Of a stretch of 64,000 bases of DNA, positions 1 through 11,229 are shown piece by piece. Under the pieces are notes generated by a model, which did not search any database, was not told where the DNA came from, and was given only the letters and a program-made list of their open reading frames with translations. This stretch comes from Solenopsis invicta. Lineage: Eukaryota > Arthropoda > Insecta > Hymenoptera > Formicidae. The stretch spans positions 13,208,375-13,272,374 of the forward strand of contig NC_052666.1 of the NCBI RefSeq assembly GCF_016802725.1, in the 5' to 3' direction. Within the stretch, counting starts at the first letter, position 1; every line of letters starts with the position of its first letter. A program made the position numbers and the translations under genes.

Positions 1-135
1 ATACGCGCACTACACCGGTGTTATAGTCCTTATTGGTGCTGTGTGCGTGTTTTCGCTGTCCGGCGGTTGTTCGGCCGGACAGCCCGGAACGGTGGACGAT
101 CCGAGGGGGGGGGTGCGGAAAGGCGGTTTGTTACA
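1..135. repeat. LTR 3' end fragment (gypsy-A-like), cut by window start
   Basis: GC-rich sequence that stops abruptly at a TTTGTTACA end followed by AT-rich DNA. Its last 70 bases resemble the end of the gypsy-A LTR at 12,050-12,112: both have a CGGCCGGAC block, a long G run, GGAAGGCGG-type sequence and a terminal GTTACA. This suggests the end of another LTR of a related family, with the rest of the element outside the window. The similarity was judged by eye. Confidence 0.5.
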
Positions 136-1835
136 ATATAAAATTTTTAATAATTATTACTATTAATTTTATTTAGTACTTCTACAATTTGTAGCAATCA
201 ATGTTTTATTTTACTACAATAGTTTTACATAATAATTTCTTTGTAGAATTTTGTTCCATAAATTATTGTAATAAATGCTCTACAAAAACATTTATAGACC
301 TACAAATTGAGTTAAATAGTGCTATAGATTATTATTATTTAATTATTATATTATTATATTAGTTTACATATATGCTTTTCAGTACTTATTACAACTTGTT
401 ACGCGAAGTTCTATTAAATGTGGTAAATTTTTAAATCAACAGCTACTATATTTTTACAACAATTGCAATAAATTGCAACAAAATTATTTAAAAGTACAAC
501 ACCTTTCAGGTTTTGTTAATATTGCAATATTTTACAGTCTTAAGCAGTTTGTCAAATAATTTATAACAGGTTTCTTAGAACAATTTTTTAAACTTATTTA
601 TTACAATTTATCCCTATCCCTATTTGTACTATTATTTGTAGAAGAGCATTCCCCAATTTTACTATTTGATGCTACATTTTTTTCTGAGTGTATGCTTAAC
701 GTTATGATATATATTTTTGTAATTCAGAGTACTCTGATTTATATGTTTCAAATCGATCTTTATGTAAGACAGCAGAAAAATAACAAATTTTACTAACAAA
801 GTTACAATGAAAGAAAAATTGGAAAAGTTAATATCTGTATTATGATTTTCTTGTAGTATATGTCTGAATATACGAAGACTTGTCAAAGATGTCATTCTTA
901 TTCAAGTCGTATAACTGAAGCTAGTCCATCATACAAACTATTTAAATATCACTGGCGTATTGAGCCATTTTATGTTATGCGATCATCTTGCGAAGCCATA
1001 GAAATAGCCATTGACAACATAGAAAGAAGTATATGAGCATTATCCAAGAAGAATCAATGCGCGTATTTGTATACTTTTAAATTTTCATACTTTTAGTTTA
1101 AAATACATTTGTTTTATGTATTAGCTTTCAAAACGGTATGAAGTAGCCATTGCATTTTTTATATGAGTAAAAGAAATGTGTAATGTGATAACGATTGATT
1201 CCTAAAACTTATTGCTAATAAAAAGATGTAATGGTTAATTTGTTATAATTAAAAAAAAACTTGGCATTCATATGCATGATCATGCTGGAAAATGAGATAT
1301 ATGTAATGCCATATGTTTGGTAAGAAAAAAAAGAAAGAAGTTTAAACGCAAGATAATAATTTTATTACGAGTACAAAGATGGGGAAAAAGTTATTTTCAT
1401 ATTACTATTGCTTTATTTTAATAAGAGAAATATTTATTTCATTATTTAGCATTGAGAAAGTTGACGAAATTACATTGTGACTAGATATGAATATGGATAA
1501 AGTTTTTTTTTATGTGATATCTATTAATATAATATAAAAGTTTTTATTATTAAAATTGTTATTATTATTATTCTAAACAAATGCATCTGTGTATATATTA
1601 ATATTATGCGAGATAATATTGTATACATTGAGTTATTATGATTTACATATACACACACAAAGTTAAACAAATGCGCACACAATACACATACACAGATATA
1701 CACATTTACATTTGCTTTACATATTATAACTCCCCCCCCTTTTTTTTAATGAAAAGAATCAAACAAGTGAAAAACGTCTTATAACATATTTTCCCGATTT
1801 CAATATTCCTTCCTTTACAACTGCATAGAATGTCT
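136..1835. other. AT-rich stretch with no gene seen
   Basis: About 1.7 kb of strongly AT-rich DNA. Only short ORFs without recognisable motifs occur here, for example a 77-codon minus-strand frame at 662-895. A short CA/TA simple-sequence tract lies at 1,650-1,710. No transposon ends or RNA genes were recognised. Confidence 0.6.
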
Positions 1836-1847
1836 ATATGATGGCTA

Positions 1848-2056
1848 ACTATAGTCGACTTATGGTTGTCTTCAAATGTATGATTTAAAAACGTCACTTA
1901 AGTCGACCTAAAGTCGACTTACAGTTGTCGATTAAAGTGAGATATTGTATGACTTATAAACGTCTTTAGGTTGTCTAAAGTCGACTTGCGGACGTCCATT
2001 TTCCAAACGTCTAGCAGTTATGACCGACTCATAGTTGACTTAAAGTCGACTTTGTG
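1848..2056. repeat. Cluster of GTCGAC palindromes in degenerate repeats
   Basis: Five occurrences of AGTCGACTT or AGTCGACCT fall within about 200 bases (near 1,853, 1,900, 1,912, 1,980 and 2,046), joined by related GTTGTC and CGTC words. The surroundings are AT-rich. The array may be subterminal repeats of a transposon, possibly the P element that starts about 0.9 kb further on, but no matching array on the other side can be seen. Confidence 0.45.
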
Positions 2057-2918
2057 CTGTTAGGGGTGCGGTGCGGGAATCTCGGGATAGGTCCGGATAA
2101 GGCTCGTCGGTTGGTCAGATGTTCGCAATGATTCTACCCAGTGTTTAAGGTGAACAACAAATATAAAATGATTTATTCGTTAAACGAAATATTGCCGTTA
2201 ACAAAACAAAATAAATCGAGCGTAATTCTCGCTGCAAAGATAGAGCGCAAAGTGTTGTACGCAAATACAAGAGAGAAGAGCGGCTTGGTGCATGAACAAA
2301 ATGAACGGAAAATAATACTTTGTGCTAAATTAATCAGAAATGGGCTCGCGCTTACACTAACGGAAGAATACTGGCTTGTAACTAACTTAATCAAAAAAAA
2401 AAAAACAGTGACGCGTAAGTAACTATCGGATTTATAAGAGCGGAGAGATAACTAGGTACATTAAACTACGGTGGGTTATGCGGATTGTTGATCCGTTCGG
2501 TCGGAGAGATCGCAGAACGTAGTATCGTGATCGCGCTCGCGGGAGCGTGTTCGTCGGTGATGTCGAGACACGTGGCGGCTTAATTTGATTCTGAGCGCGC
2601 CCTCTACAAAAAGGCGCGGCTGTCCTGTCAATTTGTTTAGGTTACGAAAAAACTTAGAACATATAGTACTGGAAGGAGCATAGCCCTATCAGCCCCGTGC
2701 ATTTGATTGTCCGAGAGTAGATTGACAAGGATGGAGAGATGATGGTCCTAACTTGTAATGCGCATGCTCCATACAGATGCGTGAACGGTCGCCATCCAAG
2801 GCATCTAAGCTAACTTTCAATTGAGCTTTGTAAATATTGAGTTGGATTGTGTTTAGGACGCGTAATCAAAAAACCCCTTTGGAAGAATTGAACACTATTC
2901 TACGAAATTGTGACAATA
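2057..2918. other. Unassigned DNA upstream of the THAP exon
   Basis: Mixed-composition DNA with GC-richer parts at 2,450-2,640, resembling leader or LTR sequence. A 93-codon plus-strand frame at 2,141-2,422 has no recognisable motif and ends in a poly-A-derived lysine run, so it is not called a gene. Confidence 0.4.
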
Positions 2919-3061
2919 ATGTATTGCTACATTTGCAAGGAACGAGATCAGGCGTCTACATATCACATGTAAGTTTAATTATTTAGAAGTATAATTATTA
3001 ATACGGAATTCGTAATGTTAGTTTAAAGGATAGGTTTTATAATTATTCTATAAGTAACCTA

Positions 3062-3500
3062 TGTTCGTTATTTGAGCGAATTGAAGCGCCGCCCGATTCC
3101 GGCGTATTCGTACGGCGCTGTCTACTTCCCCGGCCTCGTCGTCGTTCTCGGTGGATCGAGGAGCTGGGGGCGACGGGGAGACGCGATTACCTTTTCGTTC
3201 AAATTTTGGTCGACGGGCACTCTCTCGTTCGACGACTGTGCCACGGTAAGCACGCGACTAGCGACCGCGATCCGCTTTGACTCTGTCGGCGAGTGCGATT
3301 CTTATATTGTACCGAGCTTTAGTATTCCGTAAGCACGGAGATCCCTGAGCGCTGTGTTGAAAGGAAATAAAGTTTATCAGTAACTGCAGTGCGTGTCTTT
3401 AAGATACCTTCTGTACTTTCGCTTAAGCCGTCTACGTCCAGGAAGGTTATCACTGGACCGAGGCGATACGCGAACAACCTATATATAATAGAAAATAACT
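3062..3500 (+). repeat. LTR-like insert inside intron 1 of the THAP gene
   Basis: A GC-rich block inside an AT-rich intron. It contains GAAATAAAG at 3,362-3,370 followed by a sequence typical of an R/U5 region. Composition and the poly(A) signal suggest an LTR fragment. Boundaries and target duplication could not be fixed. An 86-codon frame within it is not considered a gene. Confidence 0.35.
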
Positions 3501-4615
3501 TTGGAAAGTACTTTGCATTTGAGTTTATATTCAAGGAATGAAATACTTATATTTTTGACCATTGTTATTATTATAGATTTCCGAAGGACTCAGTTCTTCG
3601 AACCAAGTGGTTGGCTGCGTTTAATTTAGAAGAGATAGATATCATGAAATGTACGAAGATATGTGGGAATCATTTTGAAGACACATGCTTCTACAATGTG
3701 AATATTACCCGAGAAAGGAAGATATTAAAAAAAGGATCGGTACCTACACTTCTTCGCAAATCAACAAAAAGGTAATTTTTTAATTTTTAATTTATTACAA
3801 TTTGATTCTTGTTGTAGCAGATTTTTAATCCTTTAACTTTCACAAATACAGTAATATCCATAGTCTCAGATTCTAGTATTTAATTCATGTAGCAGTGTAC
3901 AATTTGCAATTTTTCTACATTTGTTCTCAATTGTTGTATTGTTTTCAGAAAATTAGATTTTAATGAAAATACAAATGACACAAACGTCATTAAGCGTTCA
4001 AACATTGCCATTGCTTCTGAAGAGTTACATTCACAAGAAGATTCTTCAACATCTGTGTTTCAATCATGTGATGAATGCATTCCAATTATATCAGCGAAAG
4101 AAGAAATTGAGAAAAGAACCGATATTGAACTTGCTTCTGATTCAATAAAACTTGGCATTGAAGTGACATCGATTGAAGAACAAGAACCACGAGTGAAGCA
4201 AAAGAGATGGCGTCCAGCTCACATTTCGCAAATTGATATGGAACATGGTTTCGATACACCACTCTGTGCCAAGAGACATTTCAACTTGGTAGCCAGTAAA
4301 ATATTGTCATTTAAGCGACAAATTGCCACGATTAATCGACAAAACCTGCGAATAACAAAGAAAATGAAACATTTGCAATCACTACTGAAAGAATTGACAG
4401 ATAAGAAAATGATATCCGAGGAAGCTGAAATGACTATACAGGTATTTTTAAAAACTCAGCTATCTACTTTCTTTACCAAGAATCAAAAAGACTTCTATGA
4501 AATGGACACTGAAGTGTTAATTGAAATACAATGTTAGTTATGTGCGACTTAAGGGATTATAAAATGAACTCTAGTGACATTATATATTGAAAGTATTTAT
4601 AAGTTTAATTGGGAG

Positions 4616-4755
4616 GGTTCCGACAGCGCACATACCGATAGCCTACCAACCAATCATCTTGACTTATCTAACCCAACCTACGGAAAATCTCTAGGCATCT
4701 GCCATTGCGAGTGGTTTGTGTGCTATCGGGATGTGCGCTATCGGGACTCGCCGAG
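4616..4755. repeat. Small inverted-repeat (MITE-like) element in intron 3
   Basis: Two 26-base arms face each other. The left has CCGACAGCGCACATACCGAT, the right reads (reversed) CCGATAGCGCACATCCCGAT, with about 80 bases between. The unit is near 140 bp, has no coding potential, and looks like a miniature inverted-repeat element or a foldback. No clear target duplication was found. Confidence 0.45.
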
Positions 4756-4989
4756 TTTAATTAGTCATTTTATTGAATTATACATTGTCAATGCGACCCA
4801 TATAGTAAGTGTAAGTAAAACTTTTTTGTGAGTATTTTACATAAAAAAGCTGGACAAAATACGTTCGAACAAATTGGTTTGCGGATGTTACTCACATATA
4901 TTTTGTCTTAAGTTAGAATACTATAAAATGCTGTAGAAAAGGGAGTTTTTCCAAAATATATCATGAAACACATCAATTTTCAATTTTAG

Positions 4990-5335
4990 AAACGATTTAA
5001 TCAAAAATACCTCATATTCGCCTTGTTACATAAGTACATTTTTTAATAGAAATGACAATGATATAATTTTTTTTTGAAAGTATGAATCTTTAGCTTTAAA
5101 ACGCCATATTGTAAAGTTCTTCAAAGTTTTTTGTTGCAAACATATGATTTTTTTTTTAAAGTGGATTTTTAGATGCCCAAAAATACCTCATATTCTTCAT
5201 GTTACATAATTATACTTTTTAAAAGGAATGACTTTGGCAAATTTTATTTTGAAAGTGTGACTCTTGTTTTAAAAAAAAAATCGTAGAAAAATATTGATTG
5301 TAATCAAAGTTATTGCTTCTTAAAGTTGAAAAAGT
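4990..5335. repeat. Two-copy tandem duplication, unit about 175 bp
   Basis: The block starting AAAATACCTCATATTC at about 5,004 recurs at about 5,179, and the following 100 or more bases (TGTTACATAA, AATGAC, GAAAGT) also correspond with divergence. It lies in intron 3 of the P-type transposase gene. No coding content. Confidence 0.55.
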
Positions 5336-6768
5336 CTCCCAGACCCAAAAATGTGTTTCCATATTTTACAGGATTGGTGTGTTTAAGGGTTAAGCAATTG
5401 TGTATATTATATCAAAGTGTAATTTTGTATTGAATTGAAACAAAAATAAATAAACAAGTTATCTTTTAATAGGTATCAAGTTATTGTTTAAAAAAAATAA
5501 CTTTACACAACGATTATTACTCTTTTTATGTAGGCATTGATACCAGATACCATACAGGACATCATAAAACGCAAACTGAAATCCAGAACTGCGAAGATTT
5601 CTCCACGTTTAAGAGCATTCGCCATGACATTACACTTTTATTCAGCAAAGGCATATAATTATGTCAGAAAGAAATTTGCGAATTTATTACCACACGAGAA
5701 AACGTTTGCGAAATGGCTTCAAGTAATTGATGGTAATCCCGGATTTACGAAAGAAGCATTCAATTCGATTGCTAAGAAAGTTCAGTCAGAGGATCATACA
5801 GTTGTTAGTCTTACAATGGATGAAATGTCCATTCGTGAACATATTCATTGGGATGGTAAACGATTTCATGGTTACGTTGATCTTGGCATCGATGTGTAAC
5901 GACCGTACTTCGCGCACGGACGGTCGACGGTACAGGAACGAGCGCGAAAGGTCGCCTGTAGGCCTATTCTCTAACTTTAGTCGTTATCGTTACGTACCGA
6001 AATTTGTCGCTTGTGTCAACGACATTATAACGATAAACCTATTCTGTAACCTCTCTTAGCGATGCGGTATCGATACAAAATGAGATACCGACATCGTTAT
6101 TGAACCGGCAATACTCGGTTCAAAATAACTCTACACTAGCAGTTTCCAACCAATCAAAGCTCCGTATTTTCGTTATTCTTTCAGTAACTTTAGGAACGCT
6201 GAAGAAATACATATTCCCGTAGAAAATTATTTAATGTTACTGTATTTTTCGATTTCGCTTTTTTGTTTTATGATCTTGTGGGAAGTGCAATAAAATAAAA
6301 AGAAGCAAAAGATACAGGTTAAGTAAGTATAATAAATAATACTTTTTCTATATGTCTTACAGTATGCTTCTTGATAAAATAACAATACGTGCGTACTCTA
6401 AATCTGAAGTGCAGGATAATCACTGATTATCAGTGAATAATTCTGATCATCAGTCCAAATATGTTATTGATAATCAGTGATTGATTATTGTAAACTGAAA
6501 AATCAATGAATTTTTTGCGTATTTATTAATGATTATTGTGAACTTTCACTGATTATTAGAAAATTGTCATTGATTTTTAGGTTAAGATAATTACTGATTC
6601 ATCATTCCTAAATATGTCACTGGTAATTAGTGGTTATCTACTGATTCAGATTTAAAGAGTTTATACATAAAATATATTTTAATATTTAACATGTATTAAT
6701 ATTTTATACATATGATTTTACATTAATATTTCAAAATATGAGGTTATGGTAATAGTTTTTTTTAGAAT

Positions 6769-8176
6769 ATGGCAAAAAGGCAAGGAAGAGCTACAGCTCG
6801 ACAAATAGAAGCTCTCGTGACATATTTAGAATAACATCCACATGTAGCATCAGGAAAATTTAATACGCTAAGCGGCAATCATGCTTTACAAGGAAACTGG
6901 GAAGAGTTAACATCAAATTTAAATTCTTTATCACCTAATGGGAAAGAAAAAGATGTTAAATCTTGGAAGATAGTAAGATTTATTGATAACACCTTTATTA
7001 ATAATTATTGATTGATTTTATAACAATTTTATTATAGACGTGGAGAGACTGCAAATCAAAAGTATCCGAAAAAGTTCAAAAACTAAGAAAAGGGCGAACA
7101 GCAACTGGAAATAATACAGTTAACATAGTATTGACAGATATAGACAAAAGGATTTTGGGGATTATTGGGCACGAATATGTACAAGGTCTGTCAGATGTTC
7201 CCGATAGTTTTCCTGAAGAATATGTAGTAAGAAAAATAACAAATGTTTTAATATTGTAACTAACAAAATTATTCCTTTTTGTATAATTAATTATGCACAT
7301 ATATTGTTTGTATAATATTTATAACACACTTTGAATTATTTATATTATTTTATATGTTTTTAGAATGCTACTGATGTATTGGCTGCAGGGGATGAAAATC
7401 CATTGCAAAATATTCCAGTCCCAATAATAATAGATATACCTAATAATCGTATGTATTTGTAAATGTTTTTCTTTACATTATATGAAAAAATATGACGTTT
7501 CAATTAAAATGTATCTTAAATAATATAAAAAAGTATTAAAAAATTTGTTTTTTTAGCCACAATAAATAATTTGTATAATGATGATGGTCCGGATATAGTA
7601 TCAACTTGTCAAACACAATCATCAGCAACCTTACAAAATACCAATATGTCTGCTAGTCTACAATTAAATATTCCTTCCACTTCACAAGCTAGTCTGCTAT
7701 TAAATTCTTCCAATAATGAACAACCTGTACAAATCAATGTAGAACCACATGTATCCAATTCAAATAATTGTACCACATCCAACACCTTACGTGAAATACG
7801 TGAAATGCGTTCAAGACGTAAGTATATAACAATAAAATTATACATATATAATTTATGATTTGTAATAAGAATATAATTTCCTTTCTGATATAGGTAGATC
7901 TTCACCTTTGTCAATGCAATTTCATAATGCTCGAGAAATATTTGCAGATATCTCTAATAAACATGCAGACGCGATGAAAGTTTGTTTAACATTTTTTTTT
8001 GTTGTAAACATGTGAGTTTCATTTTATAAAAATCTTAGTTTTACTACAATAATATTGAATTTTTATAAATGTTAGCTGAATCAATGAAAGTACAAGCAGA
8101 TGCATTGTGTCAATTGAGACGAATTATGGAAGAATTCATAAACAGACCAATTTGTTGCCATAATAATAATAATTAA
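6769..8176 (+). CDS. Harbinger accessory Myb/SANT-like DNA-binding protein, one nonsense codon
   Basis: Exons read 6,769-6,972, 7,038-7,226, 7,364-7,448, 7,557-7,817, 7,894 to about 7,977, and about 8,077-8,176, with phases that match for the first five. The N-terminal part (RQIEALVTYLE, GNWEELTSNLN, KSWKI then TWRDCKSKV) follows the tri-tryptophan pattern of Myb/SANT-MADF-like domains. A basic KLRKGRTATGNN segment follows, then a Ser/Thr/Asn-rich middle and a C-terminal helix (LCQLRRIMEEFI). In this superfamily the protein brings the nuclease to the nucleus and element ends. A TAA follows YLE in exon 1; a CAA-to-TAA change would explain it. The last intron has no good donor, so that junction is uncertain. 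Confidence 0.65.
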
Positions 8177-8760
8177 AGTTAACATTATTAATATTTTATT
8201 CAGATATTTTTTTTTTTATTGAAAAAGACATTTTTTGTGTCAATAATACGTTTTTATTTGTGATAAAAGACATTTTTATTTTGTGTCAATAATACGTTCT
8301 TATTTGTGATAAAGACATTTTTATTTTGTGTCAATAATACGTTCTTATTTGTGATAAAAAAACATTTTTATTTTGTGTTAATAATACGTTTTTATTTGTG
8401 ATGATGAAAATACAATTTTATTTTGTGTTGAAGTATAAAGATAATATTTATTATATCTTTGTTTAAATATATAGTGTAGTGGAAGAATACAGATACTTAA
8501 CAATATTTGCAATAAATTTTATACTTTTTTAACGCTTTACTAATATTTTTATATCCTAATATCCTAAAATGTATATCTTCTATCCTATTTAATAATTTTT
8601 TTTATAGCTTTTATTTCGCCTTTAAAATAATTCTTACTATAAACATTAATTCTTACAATATTTAAAATACAATTATATATAAATATTTGAGCATATTTTC
8701 TTACACATTTTTATAAACATTTTTATTTCTTTGAATTTACGTTCAATTATTTTCATTATC
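8177..8760. repeat. Tandem repeat (8,222-8,430) and AT-rich spacer between the Harbinger genes
   Basis: About 4.5 copies of a 45-47 base unit containing CATTTTTATTTTGTGTCAAT and ACGTTCTTATTTGTGAT. The rest of the spacer to 8,760 is AT-rich and holds no gene. Confidence 0.6.
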
Positions 8761-10388
8761 CTAAGCACAGCGATAATCCGGAAACCATTCTTGCATGATT
8801 TGTTTTTGTATACGCTGCGCAACAGCTCTCGGCTCTCTGTGATTCACAGCCTCTTCTTCTTGTCGTGCTGCTCCTTCTATATATACATTTGCACGTGCAT
8901 TTAAAATTTCATTTTCATTCACATCTTGTGGTAGTCGATAGTGTAGACGCATATTGTATAACACTGCGCATGCATTTACAATTTGTCCAGCTATTTCAGG
9001 ATAATACATTAATACACGCTGATATGATAAGCATCTCCATGTTCCTTTAAGAACTCCAAAGAATCTTTCAACAACGTTACGCGCTTTACATAGTTTCTCA
9101 TTATAATAATATTGCCGGCTCCATTCAGCGTAATGTGGTAATGGCGTCATAATCCAAGGCTCCAAAGAATACCCAGCATCTCCTAATACATATTCAAATA
9201 ATTTCTTAAATAAAACACAATAAAAACTAAAAAATGAAAAACAATATTTAGGTATAATATTTATAATATTCATATCTTACATCTCAATAAATGCTTTTAA
9301 ATGTGCAAATAATATTTAGTTAATGTTACACTTACTATATAGAATCTCAGAAATAAGTAAATAAAATATTTAATAAAAGTAATTATAAATACTGATTATT
9401 TAATTTTTATTATTTTATTATATGTATATTTTAATGAAAAGTCATTAGTTTTACCAATTAAATAAGTTCTCCTTTCACCATTATTATAAAAATGCTCCAT
9501 TACACGTTTAATTGGAGAAGCATTCCATATAAAAGAATCATTTTGCGCTCCTGGATATCGTGCATTAATATTTAAAATTTTTAAATCCGGATCGACTATC
9601 TAAAAAATGAATTAATATGTTAAATATATATAAATAGAAATTTCTTCCTATGAGCAGTGTTATATTAGACATTCTGTGTGTGTGTGTGTGTGTGTATGTG
9701 TGTGGATGTGTGTGTGTGTGTGTGTGTAATTAGGCTATTATTATTATTAATATTGTGATATATAAACTATCAATTAAAGAATTTTGAAATAGATAATAAG
9801 AAAGATATTATTTTATATAAGACTTACTGCTTGTACATTCAATGAATGATTTCCATGGTGATTGACGTATGCCTCTTCATGTATATGTGGTGCAAGAATA
9901 TTGATATATGTGCAATCTATAGCACCAATGGCACCGGGAAATGATTGAGGAGCTTGTGCAAATTTATTTCGTGCATTTCTCTCTACTTGCGTCATTGGAA
10001 ATCTTATCCATTGTCGTAATAAAAACATATTTATCAATCGTGCTATTTTACGAATGCAACGGCTGGTTGATGGTTGGCTTATAACTAAATCACACTGATT
10101 TCCTGCTGGCCTTTGGTAACTTCCATTTGCAAAAAATCCAATTGCTGCTAAGACTTGAATTTCTGGTGCTAAGCCGGTGTTACGTTGTACTTGTAAGTGT
10201 GGACGTAATATATTTGTAAGATTCATAATTAATTCCTTATTGACTCGAAAGTATGCAAGAAATTCATTGTAAGGAATCTCGAAAGGATTTTGTATATCAC
10301 GCAACACTTTTCTCTCAATTTTTCTTTCCATAATTATGACTCTTTCTTCCAAAATGAGTAAATCCCATGCCAAATATCCTTCAGCCAT
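8761..10388 (-). CDS. Harbinger DDE nuclease (transposase)
   Basis: Three exons on the minus strand: 10,388-9,828, 9,599-9,455 and 9,182-8,761. Donors are GCAGTAAGT and TTGGTAAAAC; acceptors are TTTTTTAG and GTATTAG. The phases join without a stop, giving about 375 residues. A helix-turn-helix-like N-terminus precedes the DDE domain: first Asp in GAIDCTYI, second in GDAGYS, Glu in VVERFFGVLK. These are the family's catalytic residues for cut-and-paste transposition. The start chosen is MAEGYLAWD at 10,388, directly after a TTTATTCTAG acceptor; an upstream frame to 10,490 could be an earlier exon. The protein looks complete. Confidence 0.85.
9676..9728. repeat. (GT)n microsatellite
   Basis: GT dinucleotide run with a few GA/TA interruptions inside the first intron of the Harbinger nuclease gene. 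Confidence 0.9.
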
Positions 10389-11060
10389 ATTTCTAGAATA
10401 AAATACGAATAGAAATAAATAAATGTCTACAAATATTTTATACCAAAAACATTTTTTCAATACTGTATAACATTTATAACAAGAATCCATAATCTTTAAT
10501 CTACAAAATATAAATAAAGATATATTATTTTACCTTATGCTTCGATTGTTATGGCACTTTCTAAATTCTTCTCGATGATATATTTTATTATGCTCTTATA
10601 AAAAAAATCACACACTAGATATTTAATGAATAACATACGCACAATGACTTGATAGCGTTAATATAATAAGCCACGCTACGCTTCAAAATTCACTGTCAAT
10701 ACTGTCGCTATGCTATATCGAGGGGTCCTCTACCCCTCGATAGCATAACGACATCATTCGATATCATACCGACACTTTTAACAATTGTCGCTTTCGTTAA
10801 GTTACAGAATACGACATTTCGTTACAGTGTCGATAAAGCGACTTAACGATAACGATATCGTCGTTATAGAGTTACAGAATAGGCCTACTGGAGGAATTAG
10901 ACGTTTTTTAAGGTGGTAAATGTCAGTGTGTTTATTCCACAGAAATTCGGTGTATTTACATCGGTGGTTGCCGGTACGTAGTACAGCTACCGGTACGAGG
11001 CTCGGGAAAATCCGGAGCTGCCCTCAGGCAGTGGTCAAGACGCGGGTTTCGAAAACCAGC

Positions 11061-11229
11061 TAAACGCGCGGACGGACGCGATACAGAGATTCGGATCTAA
11101 GCGCGCGGACGGACGCGATACAGACATTCAGAACTTAAATCGGCTAAGCGCGCGGACGGACGCGGTACAGACATTCGGAACTTAAATTGGCTAAGCGCGC
11201 GGACGGACGTGATACAGAAAGTCGGACTT
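11061..11229. repeat. Four-copy tandem repeat in the gypsy-A LTR
   Basis: Four degenerate copies of a unit of about 37-48 bases sharing GCGCGCGGACGGACGCGATA and then ACAGA-ATTCGGA-CTTAAA. Tandem arrays of this kind in U3 often add enhancer-like spacing; that role is inference only. Confidence 0.75.

Larger units (their letters stand above)
2919..5894 (+). pseudogene. P-element-type transposase with N-terminal THAP domain, interrupted by gypsy-A
   Basis: Four exons keep one open frame: 2,919-2,968, 3,577-3,771, 3,949-4,441 and 5,534-5,894. Junctions are ATGTAAGT donor, TATAG acceptor, AGGTAATT donor, TTTCAG acceptor, CAGGTATTT donor and TGTAG acceptor. Exons 1-2 give a THAP zinc domain: Cys-x2-Cys (MYCYIC), YHIFPKD, the Trp of TKWLAAF, CGNHF and the closing VPTLL. 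Exon 3 gives a coiled segment (MKHLQSLLKEL). Exon 4 gives a P/THAP9-type block ending in MDEMSIREHIHWDGKRF and HGYVDLG, the start of the RNase H-like catalytic core. About 366 residues are visible without a stop. The rest is lost where gypsy-A begins. Such proteins bind element ends through THAP and cut DNA in the nucleus. If exon 3 is read through, it stops at 4,537 instead. The start ATG sits directly before the first zinc cysteine. Confidence 0.8.
5961..10885. mobile_element. PIF/Harbinger DNA transposon with both genes
   Basis: Inverted ends GGCCTATTCTCTAACT (left) and, reversed, GGCCTATTCTGTAACT (right), flanked by TA on both sides. Length is 4.9 kb. It holds the two genes typical of the superfamily: a Myb/SANT-like DNA-binding protein (plus strand, 6,769-8,176) and a DDE nuclease (minus strand, 8,761-10,388), arranged tail to tail. 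The nuclease frame is open after splicing. The Myb-like gene has one in-frame stop. Short CGATAT/CGATAA-rich subterminal sequence lies inside both ends. Confidence 0.85.

Noticed and set aside
2141..2422. 93-codon plus-strand ORF
   Set aside because: No motif, no splice or promoter support, and an A-run-derived lysine end.
8222..8430. Possible CRISPR-like array
   Set aside because: The repeats are directly adjacent with no unique spacers, inside a eukaryotic transposon.
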